In this document: piece by piece, positions 43,184 to 51,055 of the stretch | Numbering within the stretch: the stretch's first letter is position 1 | Layout of the letters: each line of letters opens with the position of its first letter | NCBI RefSeq assembly: GCF_009363095.1 | Contig: NZ_CP045295.1 | Location: forward strand, 2,728,001-2,792,000 | Length of the DNA: 64,000 nucleotides | From: Paenibacillus cellulositrophicus | Lineage (GTDB): Bacteria; Bacillota; Bacilli; Paenibacillales; Paenibacillaceae | Direction of reading: 5' to 3' | Notes under the pieces: generated by a model | Databases searched by the model: none | Told to the model about the DNA's origin: nothing | What the model saw: only the letters and a program-made list of their open reading frames with translations | Position numbers and translations under genes: made by a program

Positions 43184-43263
43184 TTCGTTTCCCTCACTTT
43201 ACTTTTTTATCAGTCCAATTGGTTTAAACTACAAACTCTCTCCCGGCTTGGCGTTCTCCTTTA

Positions 43264-43380
43264 TCAAAGAATCCGCTTGTGTTCTTTCACTATAGAAGGC
43301 TCCGAAACGTCACCTTTCAGCACTTGGAGCTGCTTGTTGGATTTTTGCAGTCCTTTCACTTGAATGGTCTTGGTTTGCAT
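43264..43380 (-). CDS. small ORF downstream of the pentapeptide-repeat gene
   Basis: 38 residues from ATG 43380, preceded by GGGAGGGG. The sequence is basic and hydrophilic (MQTKTIQVKGLQKSNKQLQV...). It starts 13 bases after the pentapeptide-repeat stop on the same strand, suggesting an operon. I recognise no domain; whether it is expressed is not known. Confidence 0.5.
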   Translation of the reverse strand: MQTKTIQVKGLQKSNKQLQVLKGDVSEPSIVKEHKRIL

Positions 43381-43393
43381 CGGATCCCCTCCC

Positions 43394-44071
43394 TTAAATG
43401 ACGGTGACTTTTGACAAATTGGCATCCATGCCTTTGAGAGCAGCAAATGTCAGTTTATCCATCGTCGCGCCGTCAAAGCAGATCGTTTTGATCATGCGAT
43501 AGTACTTCTTAGTAAAGGTAAACCCCGGTTGGAAAGAAACATTATTTAATGTAGCGCCCTTGAACGAAGCGTTGCTTAAATCCGCTCTGTCAAACTTCAC
43601 ACCGATAAACGTCTGTCCGTCGAAACGCTGCCCGCTCAGATCGGAGTACTTGAAGTCAACCCCGTCAAACCAACAGTCCTCAAATATCGTTGTTTTCAGA
43701 TCCGTTGTCGTTAACGTGACGTCGGTCATCCTTACACCCGTGAATTTGGCTCCGTTAAGATTCGCGCTGCTGAAGTTGGTTCGTACAAGAATCGACTTAT
43801 TGAAGCTTGCATTTGTCAGGTCAAGCGCAGACAGGCTGCAGTCCGTCAGATTCGTGCCGTCAAAGTTGGCTTCGCGTACGTCGCTTCTATTAAACGTACT
43901 GCCGGTCAAATCCGAGCCCGAAAAGTCGGAACCGGCGAGCGCGCTGCCCTTAAACTGTCCTTTATGGGCCGTAACGCCCGCTAAGTCACTCTTCGCCAGG
44001 TTGCTTCCGCTAAAGTTGGTCACGACTTGCTGTTCCAGCGAGCGGGTGCTCATTGTCAATTTCTGATTCAT
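43394..44071 (-). CDS. pentapeptide-repeat protein
   Basis: 225 residues. From about residue 17 to 190 it is built of pentapeptide units of the A(D/N)LxG type, e.g. NFSGSNLAKSDLAG and TGSTFNRSDVREANFDG, predicting a right-handed beta-helix. Some family members (MfpA/Qnr) mimic DNA and protect gyrase from quinolones; others have unknown roles. ATG 44071 is preferred to GTG 44080 for spacing behind AAGGAGA. It lies directly downstream of a perfect 25-bp palindrome that also occurs in imperfect form before the adjacent TetR gene, so it is probably TetR-regulated. Confidence 0.9.
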   Translation of the reverse strand: MNQKLTMSTRSLEQQVVTNFSGSNLAKSDLAGVTAHKGQFKGSALAGSDFSGSDLTGSTFNRSDVREANFDGTNLTDCSLSALDLTNASFNKSILVRTNFSSANLNGAKFTGVRMTDVTLTTTDLKTTIFEDCWFDGVDFKYSDLSGQRFDGQTFIGVKFDRADLSNASFKGATLNNVSFQPGFTFTKKYYRMIKTICFDGATMDKLTFAALKGMDANLSKVTVI

Positions 44072-44130
44072 TACATTCACGTCTCCTTATAATTAAGTTT
44101 TCTAACAAGCACTTTGAATCCGGATCACCT

Positions 44131-44155
44131 ATTCATACCAACCGTTGGTATGAAT
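44131..44155 (-). promoter_or_regulatory. TetR operator upstream of the pentapeptide-repeat gene
   Basis: A perfect 25-bp palindrome: arms ATTCATACCAAC and GTTGGTATGAAT around a central C. It sits 60-84 bases upstream of the gene, and a related site precedes the TetR gene itself. Confidence 0.8.
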
Positions 44156-44185
44156 AGGCTTAAAAATAAGCTGCCTCTCGGCAGT

Positions 44186-44851
44186 TTAGTTTTCTTTGCT
44201 GACTTCTCTAGCTGACATACGCAACAGTTCCTCGTACCGTTGAATCATTTGCTCATCGAACAGGTCAAGCCCCAGGCCTTTCAATATTTCATCGAAAAGC
44301 TTTACCTTGCGTAACACTACCTCGGGCGAAGCTGGAATGATCGCCGGGTTTAGCCAAATGTTGGTGAGTACCATCAGCACTTCGCTAAGCTCCCTAGGAT
44401 AGTCGGTTCGGATCGATCCGTCTCGCATACCCTGTTCGATGATGGGCTGGATATAGATGGGTACGGCTTTATCGATGATGTTCTCGATCAGTGCCGCCAG
44501 CATCTTCGGATTGCGCAAGAGGTTCGGTGCCACCGATGCCAATTCGTCTTGGGCGGGATTGTCGAGAGAGACGAGGGAAATCTTGCGAAGCTTTTCCCGT
44601 CCGTTCAGCTCCTTGTCGTCCCGGACACTGGACAGCATATCATCAACACCTTGGAACAAATGATCGGTGACAGCCTGCAGGATCTCCTCCTTCGACTTGA
44701 AATGATGGTAAATTGCCCCTTTTGTCAGCCCGCCCAGCTCGTTGATGATATCCTGAACGGAAGTCTGCTCGTATCCCTTTTGAATGAACAGGTTAAGGGC
44801 CACGGTTAAGATCTGGTTGATTGTTTCTTCAGGATATTTATTCCTTGCCAT
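44186..44851 (-). CDS. TetR/AcrR-family regulator
   Basis: 221 residues. The helix-turn-helix covers about residues 8-52 (EETINQILTVALNLF, then VQDIINELGGLTKGAIYHHFKSK). The start at ATG 44851 follows AGAGGAGA. An imperfect palindrome CATACATTC G GTTGGTATG lies 15-33 bases upstream, and the perfect version is in front of the pentapeptide gene; both share the half-site GTTGGTATG. The likely regulon is thus itself, the pentapeptide-repeat gene and the small ORF. Ligand unknown. Confidence 0.92.
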   Translation of the reverse strand: MARNKYPEETINQILTVALNLFIQKGYEQTSVQDIINELGGLTKGAIYHHFKSKEEILQAVTDHLFQGVDDMLSSVRDDKELNGREKLRKISLVSLDNPAQDELASVAPNLLRNPKMLAALIENIIDKAVPIYIQPIIEQGMRDGSIRTDYPRELSEVLMVLTNIWLNPAIIPASPEVVLRKVKLFDEILKGLGLDLFDEQMIQRYEELLRMSAREVSKEN

Positions 44852-44863
44852 ACGTCTCCTCTT

Positions 44864-44886
44864 TTCATACATTCGGTTGGTATGTA
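44864..44886 (-). promoter_or_regulatory. TetR autoregulatory operator
   Basis: CATACATTC (44866-44874) and GTTGGTATG (44876-44884) form an imperfect palindrome around G44875; the right arm matches the perfect operator at 44131-44155. Confidence 0.65.
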
Positions 44887-45204
44887 ACAAATATATCCGA
44901 TCATCCTTTTAATGTCAACACCAAAAAAAAACATTTGACTACTTAATTTACAACTTTATTTTTTCGGTCTAACATCATGCTTCGGCAGCGTTGTCGAATA
45001 GCCCTTTTGAGTCATATTCAGAAAAGGTCGGGTCAGCTATTATGATAATGTAACGACATGCGTTATCCGGATATAAACTCTGCCTGGACCTAAGTCGGGG
45101 AAAATAACCGTCTTCGGATGGTTTTTCAATTTTTCTTTTCTTAGTATCCTTTAATTGGGAAAGTTAATAACAAATTTTTACTTACTGATTAAAGGAGAGA
45201 GAAA
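44887..45204. other. divergent promoter region, nothing firm
   Basis: AT-rich. TTGACT (44936-44941) with TATTTT about 16 bases on could be a plus-strand promoter, but it lies 240 bases from the next gene. No operator or gene was recognised. Confidence 0.3.
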
Positions 45205-46566
45205 ATGAAGAAAGTATGGCGTTTCGTTGTATATGCATGCGTTACGATTCTCGTAGTAGGAGGAACCGGAGCGGTCGGTTACATGCGTACGATGCAGGAG
45301 TCTATGTCGGTTTACGATAAGCCGGTTCCTATTTCTTTACAAAGCGTCCAAGCTCCTGCCTATGATTCGAAAAAGCCGACAGTAGCCGTGATGTTGGCAA
45401 ATGAAGTGACCGAGGTGTTCGATTTCCTTGTACCTTACGAAATGTTCTCCATGACAGGCTCATATAATGTGTTTGCGGCTGCGCCCGACAAAAACGTCAA
45501 ATCGTTGACAGGCGGTCTTGATATCGTGCCCCATTATACTTTTGATGAATTAGATCAATTGACGGGTAAAGGTCCGGATATTATCGTCATCCCTTTCATG
45601 CCGATTTTGGATGAAGCGAAATACAAGCCTGTCCGCGATTGGATAAGGAAGCACTCGGGCAAAGAAACGACATTACTGTCCATCTGCAATGGTGCCGAGA
45701 ATTTGGCCGATACCGGCCTGCTGGATGGAAAATCTGCAGCAACGCACTGGGGGGATATCGGCAGGTTAGAAAAGAAATATAGCGAGGTTACTTGGAAGAG
45801 AGACCAGCGTTATGTGGCTGACAGCAATTTGGTCTCGTCTGCCGGGTTGACATCGGGGATCGATGCAACCCTGTACGTTATCTCCCAGCAAATGGGTGAG
45901 CCGACTGCTGAGAAAGTGGCGAAGGATATGAATTACCCTTCCTACCATTTTGTTCAACATCCGCAAATGAAGCCTTTCACGGCCGGATTGAGCGATGTCG
46001 TATATATTCTGAACAACGCCTTTCAATGGAGCAAGAAAAAAGACGGGATCCTACTGTATGACGGTGCCGACGAACTCATGTTATCCTCTGCTTTTGACAC
46101 TTATGGAGCTTCCGGAACGACGACAACAATAACGGTATCAAGTAAACGCGAACCGGTCGTGACCCGGTATGGTCTCAATCTCATCGCCCGATATCAAATT
46201 GCAGATGCTCCGAAACTCGACAGAATGATTTTCGTAGGCCCGAACGTAAAGACGGTCGCTGCGGGCGATATACGAAACTGGAACGAAAACGGTGGAAAGG
46301 CTGAACAGCTTTACCTGCACACCGATTCGCCCGAGCGGTTCGCGATGGAACCAGCGTTTGAAGATCTGGCAAGGCAGGAAGATGTCCGGACGGCCAAATT
46401 CGCCGCTAAGCGGCTCGAGTACCGTGCCACGAGCCACTTAAAACTTGAAGGAGCTCCTTTTTCATATGAAGCGTTCGGCATTCCGATCGGTGTCGGCATG
46501 GTGTCTCTGTTCGTTCTTTATTTAGCAGACAGACGTTTCATAAGAAGAAAGAAACTTTCCGCATAA
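45205..46566 (+). CDS. membrane-anchored DJ-1/PfpI-like (GATase1) protein
   Basis: 453 residues. An N-terminal membrane helix (about 8-26) and a C-terminal helix (about 425-445) flank a GATase1/DJ-1 fold. The nucleophile elbow reads SICNGAEN at about residue 148, with the putative reactive Cys; the neighbouring VTEVFDFLVPYEMFSM and DIIVIPFMPIL match the AraC-type amidase-like group (like the N-terminal domain of transcriptional regulators). A second, weaker copy of the fold begins at about residue 270 (DGILLYDGADELMLSSAFDTYG), so this may be a tandem double domain. It likely acts at the membrane; function unknown. ATG 45205 follows AAAGGAGAG. Confidence 0.85.
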   Translation: MKKVWRFVVYACVTILVVGGTGAVGYMRTMQESMSVYDKPVPISLQSVQAPAYDSKKPTVAVMLANEVTEVFDFLVPYEMFSMTGSYNVFAAAPDKNVKSLTGGLDIVPHYTFDELDQLTGKGPDIIVIPFMPILDEAKYKPVRDWIRKHSGKETTLLSICNGAENLADTGLLDGKSAATHWGDIGRLEKKYSEVTWKRDQRYVADSNLVSSAGLTSGIDATLYVISQQMGEPTAEKVAKDMNYPSYHFVQHPQMKPFTAGLSDVVYILNNAFQWSKKKDGILLYDGADELMLSSAFDTYGASGTTTTITVSSKREPVVTRYGLNLIARYQIADAPKLDRMIFVGPNVKTVAAGDIRNWNENGGKAEQLYLHTDSPERFAMEPAFEDLARQEDVRTAKFAAKRLEYRATSHLKLEGAPFSYEAFGIPIGVGMVSLFVLYLADRRFIRRKKLSA

Positions 46567-46574
46567 ATTGGGAT

Positions 46575-46618
46575 GCAAAAGAAGCATTTAAGACGTCAGG
46601 TCTGGATGCTTCTTTTGC
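46575..46618 (+). terminator. terminator of the DJ-1-like gene
   Basis: A perfect 13-bp stem GCAAAAGAAGCAT (46575-46587) / ATGCTTCTTTTGC (46606-46618). The stem's own 3' arm is T-rich. Confidence 0.75.
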
Positions 46619-46647
46619 GTTAGAGCGATTTGTTTTAATTAAACTAT

Positions 46648-46722
46648 CTGCCGTTAACTTAACGACGACAGCCTATTATTTTGTCCGGCTGACGTCATGA
46701 TTGAGCCATTGTTTATTCCAAA
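46648..46722 (+). repeat. boundary repeat R16, decayed
   Basis: Left motif CTGCCGTTAACTTAAC (46648-46663), hairpin remnant ACAGCC...GGCTGA and linker ATTGAGCCATTGTTTATTCC. The right motif is not recognisable. Confidence 0.6.
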
Positions 46723-46785
46723 TCCCCGCCAGACAGGGCCAATAGCCCCCATCTTGAATGTGTTGTTACCTGATGGATTCGCCTT

Positions 46786-47391
46786 CTATGAAACACTGAC
46801 CTCTCTTTTACTTAATTTCTTAAATGCAGCATAATCCTGATCGGACTTAATCAAACTTAAAATTTTATCGGCACATTCTGTCGGACTCAACTCTTCAGTA
46901 TTTACTTCAAGGTCATATTCATTAAAGGAATATACTTTGTCGAATTGGGAAGCTGCTAGTCCAATCCTTCGATCTCCCCTGATTTGCTCTCTTCTTGCGA
47001 GTTCTTCTTTCGAGCATATGACACCTACAAATAATGTAGGATAATCCAAAAGTACATCAAGATAATCATTAAACCACTTGTCATTTTCGATTACGGTATC
47101 GACGATGACATTCAGTCCCATTTCGGAAAACAATTTAATTGTCGCGTAGTACATGGAGATTATGGGATCAAATATGATTTGTCCGATAACTTCATCATCC
47201 AATTTTCTTACAGGTTTAGAATCTGGAAATTTATTATTAATAAAATCATTGTAATTATGATAAAAATCATCAATGGATAAATGATGAAAAAGAATCTCTT
47301 TCTGGTTGGTCAGTTCCATGGAAATACTCGTCTTTCCTGCACTTGAAGTTCCGTTCAACAACACAATAAGTCCTTTCTCCAAACGAACCAC
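46786..47391 (-). CDS. chloramphenicol phosphotransferase-like P-loop kinase
   Basis: 201 residues. The Walker A is LNGTSSAGKTS (about 12-22). The core motifs HHLSIDDFYH, VIVDTVIENDKW and FVGVICSKEELARREQIRGDRRIGLA match the CPT-like family (Streptomyces chloramphenicol 3-O-phosphotransferase) in order and spacing. Such enzymes phosphorylate a hydroxyl; real substrates of Bacillota members are mostly unknown, so antibiotic resistance is not implied. It is translated from GTG 47391 and lies between repeats R16 and R17. Confidence 0.85.
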   Translation of the reverse strand: MVRLEKGLIVLLNGTSSAGKTSISMELTNQKEILFHHLSIDDFYHNYNDFINNKFPDSKPVRKLDDEVIGQIIFDPIISMYYATIKLFSEMGLNVIVDTVIENDKWFNDYLDVLLDYPTLFVGVICSKEELARREQIRGDRRIGLAASQFDKVYSFNEYDLEVNTEELSPTECADKILSLIKSDQDYAAFKKLSKREVSVS

Positions 47392-47515
47392 CCTTACCTA
47401 TAAGATTTGCGTATCTTTCAGATAAACGTTATCTTCACAAAGTTCAATAAATTATCCAGCTGATAAAATATTCGAGAAACAATTGAATGATCCTGGCCTC
47501 TAGGCTAATGAAAAT

Positions 47516-47540
47516 AACGTTTCCCGTTACCTTACTAATG
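47516..47540 (+). repeat. boundary repeat R17 (right motif only)
   Basis: AACGTTTCCCGTTACCTTAC (47516-47535) is the right half of a unit, 27 bases before the GNAT stop codon. Confidence 0.55.
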
Positions 47541-47561
47541 AAATAAATTGGATTCCATCAA

Positions 47562-48095
47562 TTATTTTATCGACCAAGGAATAGGTGTAACCTGATTGTT
47601 CTCCCAGTCTTCCCTAATCACCGCGTAACCGATGGAGTCAAACAATAGCCCGGCTTGTCTCCAAGATTTACGATGATACGCTTCCAACACGAACAACGAT
47701 TTAGCAAACAGAGCTTGCATAGCCGTGTTATCCACTCGGGTATGTCCTTCAATGCGGATCGCTTCCGGGTATTCAGAGAACACGTGCGAGACGATCCAAC
47801 TCAAAGCTGACTTTCCGATACCTTTGCCCCGATACTCGCTTCGGATTCTCAGATCGAACATAACAATCGGATCTGAGACGTCAAACAATCGGATCAGCCC
47901 GATTTTCTGATGGCCGCCTTGATCAATGATCCAGAACGTTCGAGTATTCTCATTGTGATAGGCGCCATTTTCATAAGCCTTTCTGATATCGGATTCAGCA
48001 GGGTTCTCAACTCCATGATAAGGCCAGCGATCTGATGTGAGGAACTGTACGAGCTCCTCAACTTCCTGTTTAACCGATTCAAAAGTGATACTCAC
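47562..48095 (-). CDS. GNAT-family acetyltransferase
   Basis: 177 residues. It has the acetyl-CoA site FDLRIRSEYRGKGIGKSAL (RGKGIG) followed by GHTRVDNTAMQALFAKSLF, the helix with NxxAMxxxxK. Length is within the family range; the substrate is unknown. It is one of several single GNAT genes in the repeat-bounded region. Confidence 0.88.
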   Translation of the reverse strand: MSITFESVKQEVEELVQFLTSDRWPYHGVENPAESDIRKAYENGAYHNENTRTFWIIDQGGHQKIGLIRLFDVSDPIVMFDLRIRSEYRGKGIGKSALSWIVSHVFSEYPEAIRIEGHTRVDNTAMQALFAKSLFVLEAYHRKSWRQAGLLFDSIGYAVIREDWENNQVTPIPWSIK

Positions 48096-48218
48096 GGTAA
48101 TAACCCCTTTCTGTGGCTATGTGAATATTCCACAATTTCAAAAAATTCCTCTTATGCCGTCCGCAGCAAAGAGGCTCATTTCATATCACCAATAATTTAC
48201 TTCCTAACGGACTGATCT

Positions 48219-48941
48219 TCAGCTTTCCCAGTAATTCACTTCATTTTCCAGCTGGTCTCCCCATGCCTCATACACTTGATTAAAACCAAAAGATCTTAGC
48301 AATTTTTCGGTAGCTCTAAACAATATGATTTGATCCTTGGGGTTAGCGGATTTGGATATCGCTGCAAATCGTTCACTTAAAGCTGTCTTCTGCATTGGAA
48401 GATGCTCCAAACGATCGAGTAAGATATCGACTCTATCCAAATAAGGGGGAATAAGCTTATTCATACTAAACAAGCAATTGATTAAGCACATGATAGACGA
48501 AGAAGCCTGCAGTAAAGCCCCAAGTTCATTAGTTCTTCTTACTGCCTTCATAGATCGGTAAAAAGCATTCAGATAGGCATCCAACCATTTCGTGACTTGT
48601 CTTTCAGATTCTTGATCAGATAGTGTACAGATTTCATGAATAACCGATGGCAGCCATGTGGTATGGTCAACGATGATTTGAGCAGTTAAAAAGGCGTTCG
48701 CTCGCCAATCCGATAATTTTCGAAGCCCTTTAATCTCCTTTTCGCTTATGTAGGATACATCCCATTTCCAAGCGGCGTTGGGAAGATGCAACACGGGCTC
48801 GGACTGTTGATAGACGACAAGTAAATCGACATCCGAGTGCTGGTCATGAGCGTCAGCTGAAACTGAACCCATTAAAAGTACACCTAATACATTGGGCTGA
48901 CTACAATTTTCATATACTAACTGTTTGATTTGATCAATCAT
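48219..48941 (-). CDS. nucleotidyltransferase-domain protein
   Basis: 240 residues. The N-terminal catalytic core is GVLLMGSVSADAHDQHSDVDLLVV: the GS motif plus D-x-D, the metal site of pol-beta-type nucleotidyltransferases such as kanamycin/streptomycin adenylyltransferases. The C-terminal half is helical. It likely adenylylates a small molecule or protein; the target is unknown. No resistance function is implied. Confidence 0.85.
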   Translation of the reverse strand: MIDQIKQLVYENCSQPNVLGVLLMGSVSADAHDQHSDVDLLVVYQQSEPVLHLPNAAWKWDVSYISEKEIKGLRKLSDWRANAFLTAQIIVDHTTWLPSVIHEICTLSDQESERQVTKWLDAYLNAFYRSMKAVRRTNELGALLQASSSIMCLINCLFSMNKLIPPYLDRVDILLDRLEHLPMQKTALSERFAAISKSANPKDQIILFRATEKLLRSFGFNQVYEAWGDQLENEVNYWES

Positions 48942-49010
48942 ACGAACACCCCCACGATTGTATACTTTTTGTTGTCACTATGAATACAAGTTCTTTTACA
49001 CTCCTTGCGC

Positions 49011-49322
49011 CTACATTTCCCGAAGCAGTGAAGTATTCAGCTCCGCTCTTCCCAGGTAACCGCTGCAGATGACAGGGCGGTTAATGATTTCATATAATTT
49101 TTTAAGATCCGTAATGTACTCTTGGCTCCAGGTTTCAAACGATTCGAATTCTTCCTTGGAAATTTGGTGGTACTCCGGGGTGTCGGCGATCCCCGTTAAG
49201 ACCTCATACGCATAGATATCGTCGCCAAACTTTCCTACAGATTGGTATCTGCCTGTTTTCAGACGGATGTAATCGGTGTATCTCAAGGTCATCACTCCAT
49301 AGGGATCATCATTATCGTACAA
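49011..49322 (-). CDS. hypothetical protein
   Basis: 103 residues, or 93 from an internal ATG with TGGAG closely upstream. It has no signal peptide or membrane segment, and an aromatic-rich mix of short strands and helices (YTDYIRLKTGRYQ; EEFESFETWSQEYI). I do not recognise a family. It is one of the accessory singletons between the repeats and the core region. Confidence 0.5.
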   Translation of the reverse strand: MYDNDDPYGVMTLRYTDYIRLKTGRYQSVGKFGDDIYAYEVLTGIADTPEYHQISKEEFESFETWSQEYITDLKKLYEIINRPVICSGYLGRAELNTSLLREM

Positions 49323-49398
49323 TTATCATAATCTGCCTTTCAGTACAACACAATCGCAACCGAATAAGACTATATTCATCCATCGTAGAACGCAAAAA

Positions 49399-49424
49399 AA
49401 CTCCATCCCCTCAGGGACGGAGTT
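49399..49424 (-). terminator. Rho-independent terminator of the Dus gene
   Basis: AACTCCATCCC (49399-49409) / GGGACGGAGTT (49414-49424) with a single mismatch, followed by TTTTTT on the minus strand, 16 bases after the Dus stop codon. Confidence 0.82.
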
Positions 49425-49440
49425 ACTCCGCATACCTTAT

Positions 49441-50424
49441 TTAACTGTCCCCGCCCTCATCCATACGCTGTGCAAATTCGTCCAAAAGCGCACGCACTTC
49501 ATCGGTAGACTCCGTGCTCATCAATTGATTTCTGAGTTCACTTGCGCCTCTAAACCCTTTGACATAAATCTTGAAAAAACGATGTAGGGCTTTGAATGGA
49601 CGGGTCTCTAATTGTTGGGAATACTGATCATGGAGATCCAGCTGCAATCTTAAAAGATCAAGATATTCGGCGCTGCTATGCTCCCTCGGTTCTTTTTCAA
49701 AGGCAAACGGATTTTTAAAAATACCACGCCCGATCATGATGCCATCCACACCATATTGCTCAGCCAGCTTCAGGCCCGTTTGACGGTCAGGAATATCGCC
49801 ATTAATTGTGAGCAGCGTATGTGGCGCCACACGATCCCGAAGTGCCTTTACTTCAGGAATCAGCTCCCAATGCGCATCAACTTGGCTCATTTCCTCTCGT
49901 GTACGCAGATGGATCGACAGATTAGCGATGTCCTGCTTCAAAATATGGGTCAGCCAGTCCTGCCATTCATCCACCCTGGTAAAACCAAGTCTGGTCTTTA
50001 CACTTACAGGCAAACCTCCTGCTTTGGCGGCTTGGATAATTTCAGCTGCAACCTCTGGACGGAGAATCAATCCGCTTCCCTTCCCGTTGGATGCCACATT
50101 AGGAACAGGACAACCCATATTGATATCGATCCCTTTAAATCCTGCCTTCGCCATCCCGATACTCATCTTTTCAAAATACTCCGGCTTATCGCCCCATATA
50201 TGTGCAACCATCGGTTGTTCATCCTCGGTAAATAGCAAACGGCCGCGCACACTATGATTGCCTTCTGGATGACAGTAGCTCTCCGTATTCGCAAACTCGG
50301 TAAAAAACACATCCGGTCTTCCTGCTTTACTCACGACATGACGAAAAACAACATGCGTTACATCTTCCATTGGTGCAAGTATAAAGAAAGGCCGGGGTAA
50401 ATCAAGCCAAAAATTATCGTTCAC
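49441..50424 (-). CDS. tRNA-dihydrouridine synthase family protein
   Basis: 327 residues. It shows the TIM-barrel flavoenzyme signatures: [13 protein letters not shown] (FMN-binding first strand), [19 protein letters not shown] (catalytic Cys near residue 104), [17 protein letters not shown] and [11 protein letters not shown]. It reduces uridine in tRNA D-loops using FMN and NADPH. The rest of the protein is the helical C-terminal domain of the family. It is a housekeeping-type gene at the border of the accessory region. Confidence 0.92.
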   Translation of the reverse strand: MNDNFWLDLPRPFFILAPMEDVTHVVFRHVVSKAGRPDVFFTEFANTESYCHPEGNHSVRGRLLFTEDEQPMVAHIWGDKPEYFEKMSIGMAKAGFKGIDINMGCPVPNVASNGKGSGLILRPEVAAEIIQAAKAGGLPVSVKTRLGFTRVDEWQDWLTHILKQDIANLSIHLRTREEMSQVDAHWELIPEVKALRDRVAPHTLLTINGDIPDRQTGLKLAEQYGVDGIMIGRGIFKNPFAFEKEPREHSSAEYLDLLRLQLDLHDQYSQQLETRPFKALHRFFKIYVKGFRGASELRNQLMSTESTDEVRALLDEFAQRMDEGGDS

Positions 50425-50610
50425 TTCAAACTCAATCCTCTCGTAATAATAAAGCTTCAGCCGTTATCCAAAAATATAACGCCTCATATTCGACTTCTTA
50501 TCCATTTATATCATGCTTCATAACATAATGATTAAATCAAAGTACACTCGGATTTCCAACCCTTCTGACCATATTATATATCAAATTACTCTGAAATTTT
50601 TATATTGTCA

Positions 50611-50950
50611 GATATAAGAAAAACTCTATCGACGTACCTTCCAAGAAGACAGACCGCGTTTAAAGGAAGTTTTTCTTGCAATATCAGGAAGCCATGGCTC
50701 TAGAGTTTATACTTTCTGATATTATAAGAAAAACTCTATCGACGTACCTTCCAAGAAGACAGACCGCGTTTAAAGGAAGTTTTTCTTGCAATATCAGGAA
50801 GCCATGGCTCTGGAGTTTATACTTTCTGATTTTATAAGAAAAACTCTATCGACGTACCTTCCAAGAAGACAGACCGCGTTTAAAGGAAGTTTTTCTTGCA
50901 ATATCAGGAAGCCATGGCTCTGGAGTTTATACTTTCTGATTTTATAAGAA
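50611..50950. repeat. three tandem copies of a 110-bp repeat with internal hairpin
   Basis: Units begin at 50611, 50721 and 50831 with a strict period of 110 bases and only a few base changes; a fourth partial start lies at 50941. Each unit contains AAGAAAAACT and later AGTTTTTCTT in inverted orientation, flanking CCTTCC / GGAAG. A stem of about 10 bp with an inner stem is possible. No protein is encoded (110 is not a multiple of three). The function is unknown. Confidence 0.85.
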
Positions 50951-50987
50951 AAAGAACGATCTCCCCAATCAGAGAAATTCGTTCTTT
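50951..50987 (-). terminator. terminator of the peroxiredoxin-like gene
   Basis: Stem AAAGAACGA (50951-50959) / TCGTTCTTT (50979-50987), followed by TTTTCTTA on the minus strand. It is directly joined to the last 110-bp repeat unit. Confidence 0.75.
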
Positions 50988-51055
50988 ATTCCAATCATTT
51001 AATCATGCCATTCCTATGAAACATAGAAAGTATAGCGCAATTATTATCGTAGGGT

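Noticed and set aside
46575..46618. A further boundary repeat (GTTAGAGCG follows the stem)
   Set aside because: The stem is a simple 13-bp gene terminator, and the short GTTAGAG match after it lacks the rest of the unit.
4858..47540. Interpretation of the boundary repeats as true integron attC sites
   Set aside because: attC sites need inverted R''/R' cores (RYYYAAC ... GTTRRRY). Here both ends are direct copies of CCGTTAGCTTAA, and the third purine of GTTRRRY is a C. No tyrosine recombinase of the IntI type is in the window.
50611..50950. CRISPR array
   Set aside because: The whole 110-bp unit repeats; there are no unique spacers, and no cas genes are nearby.
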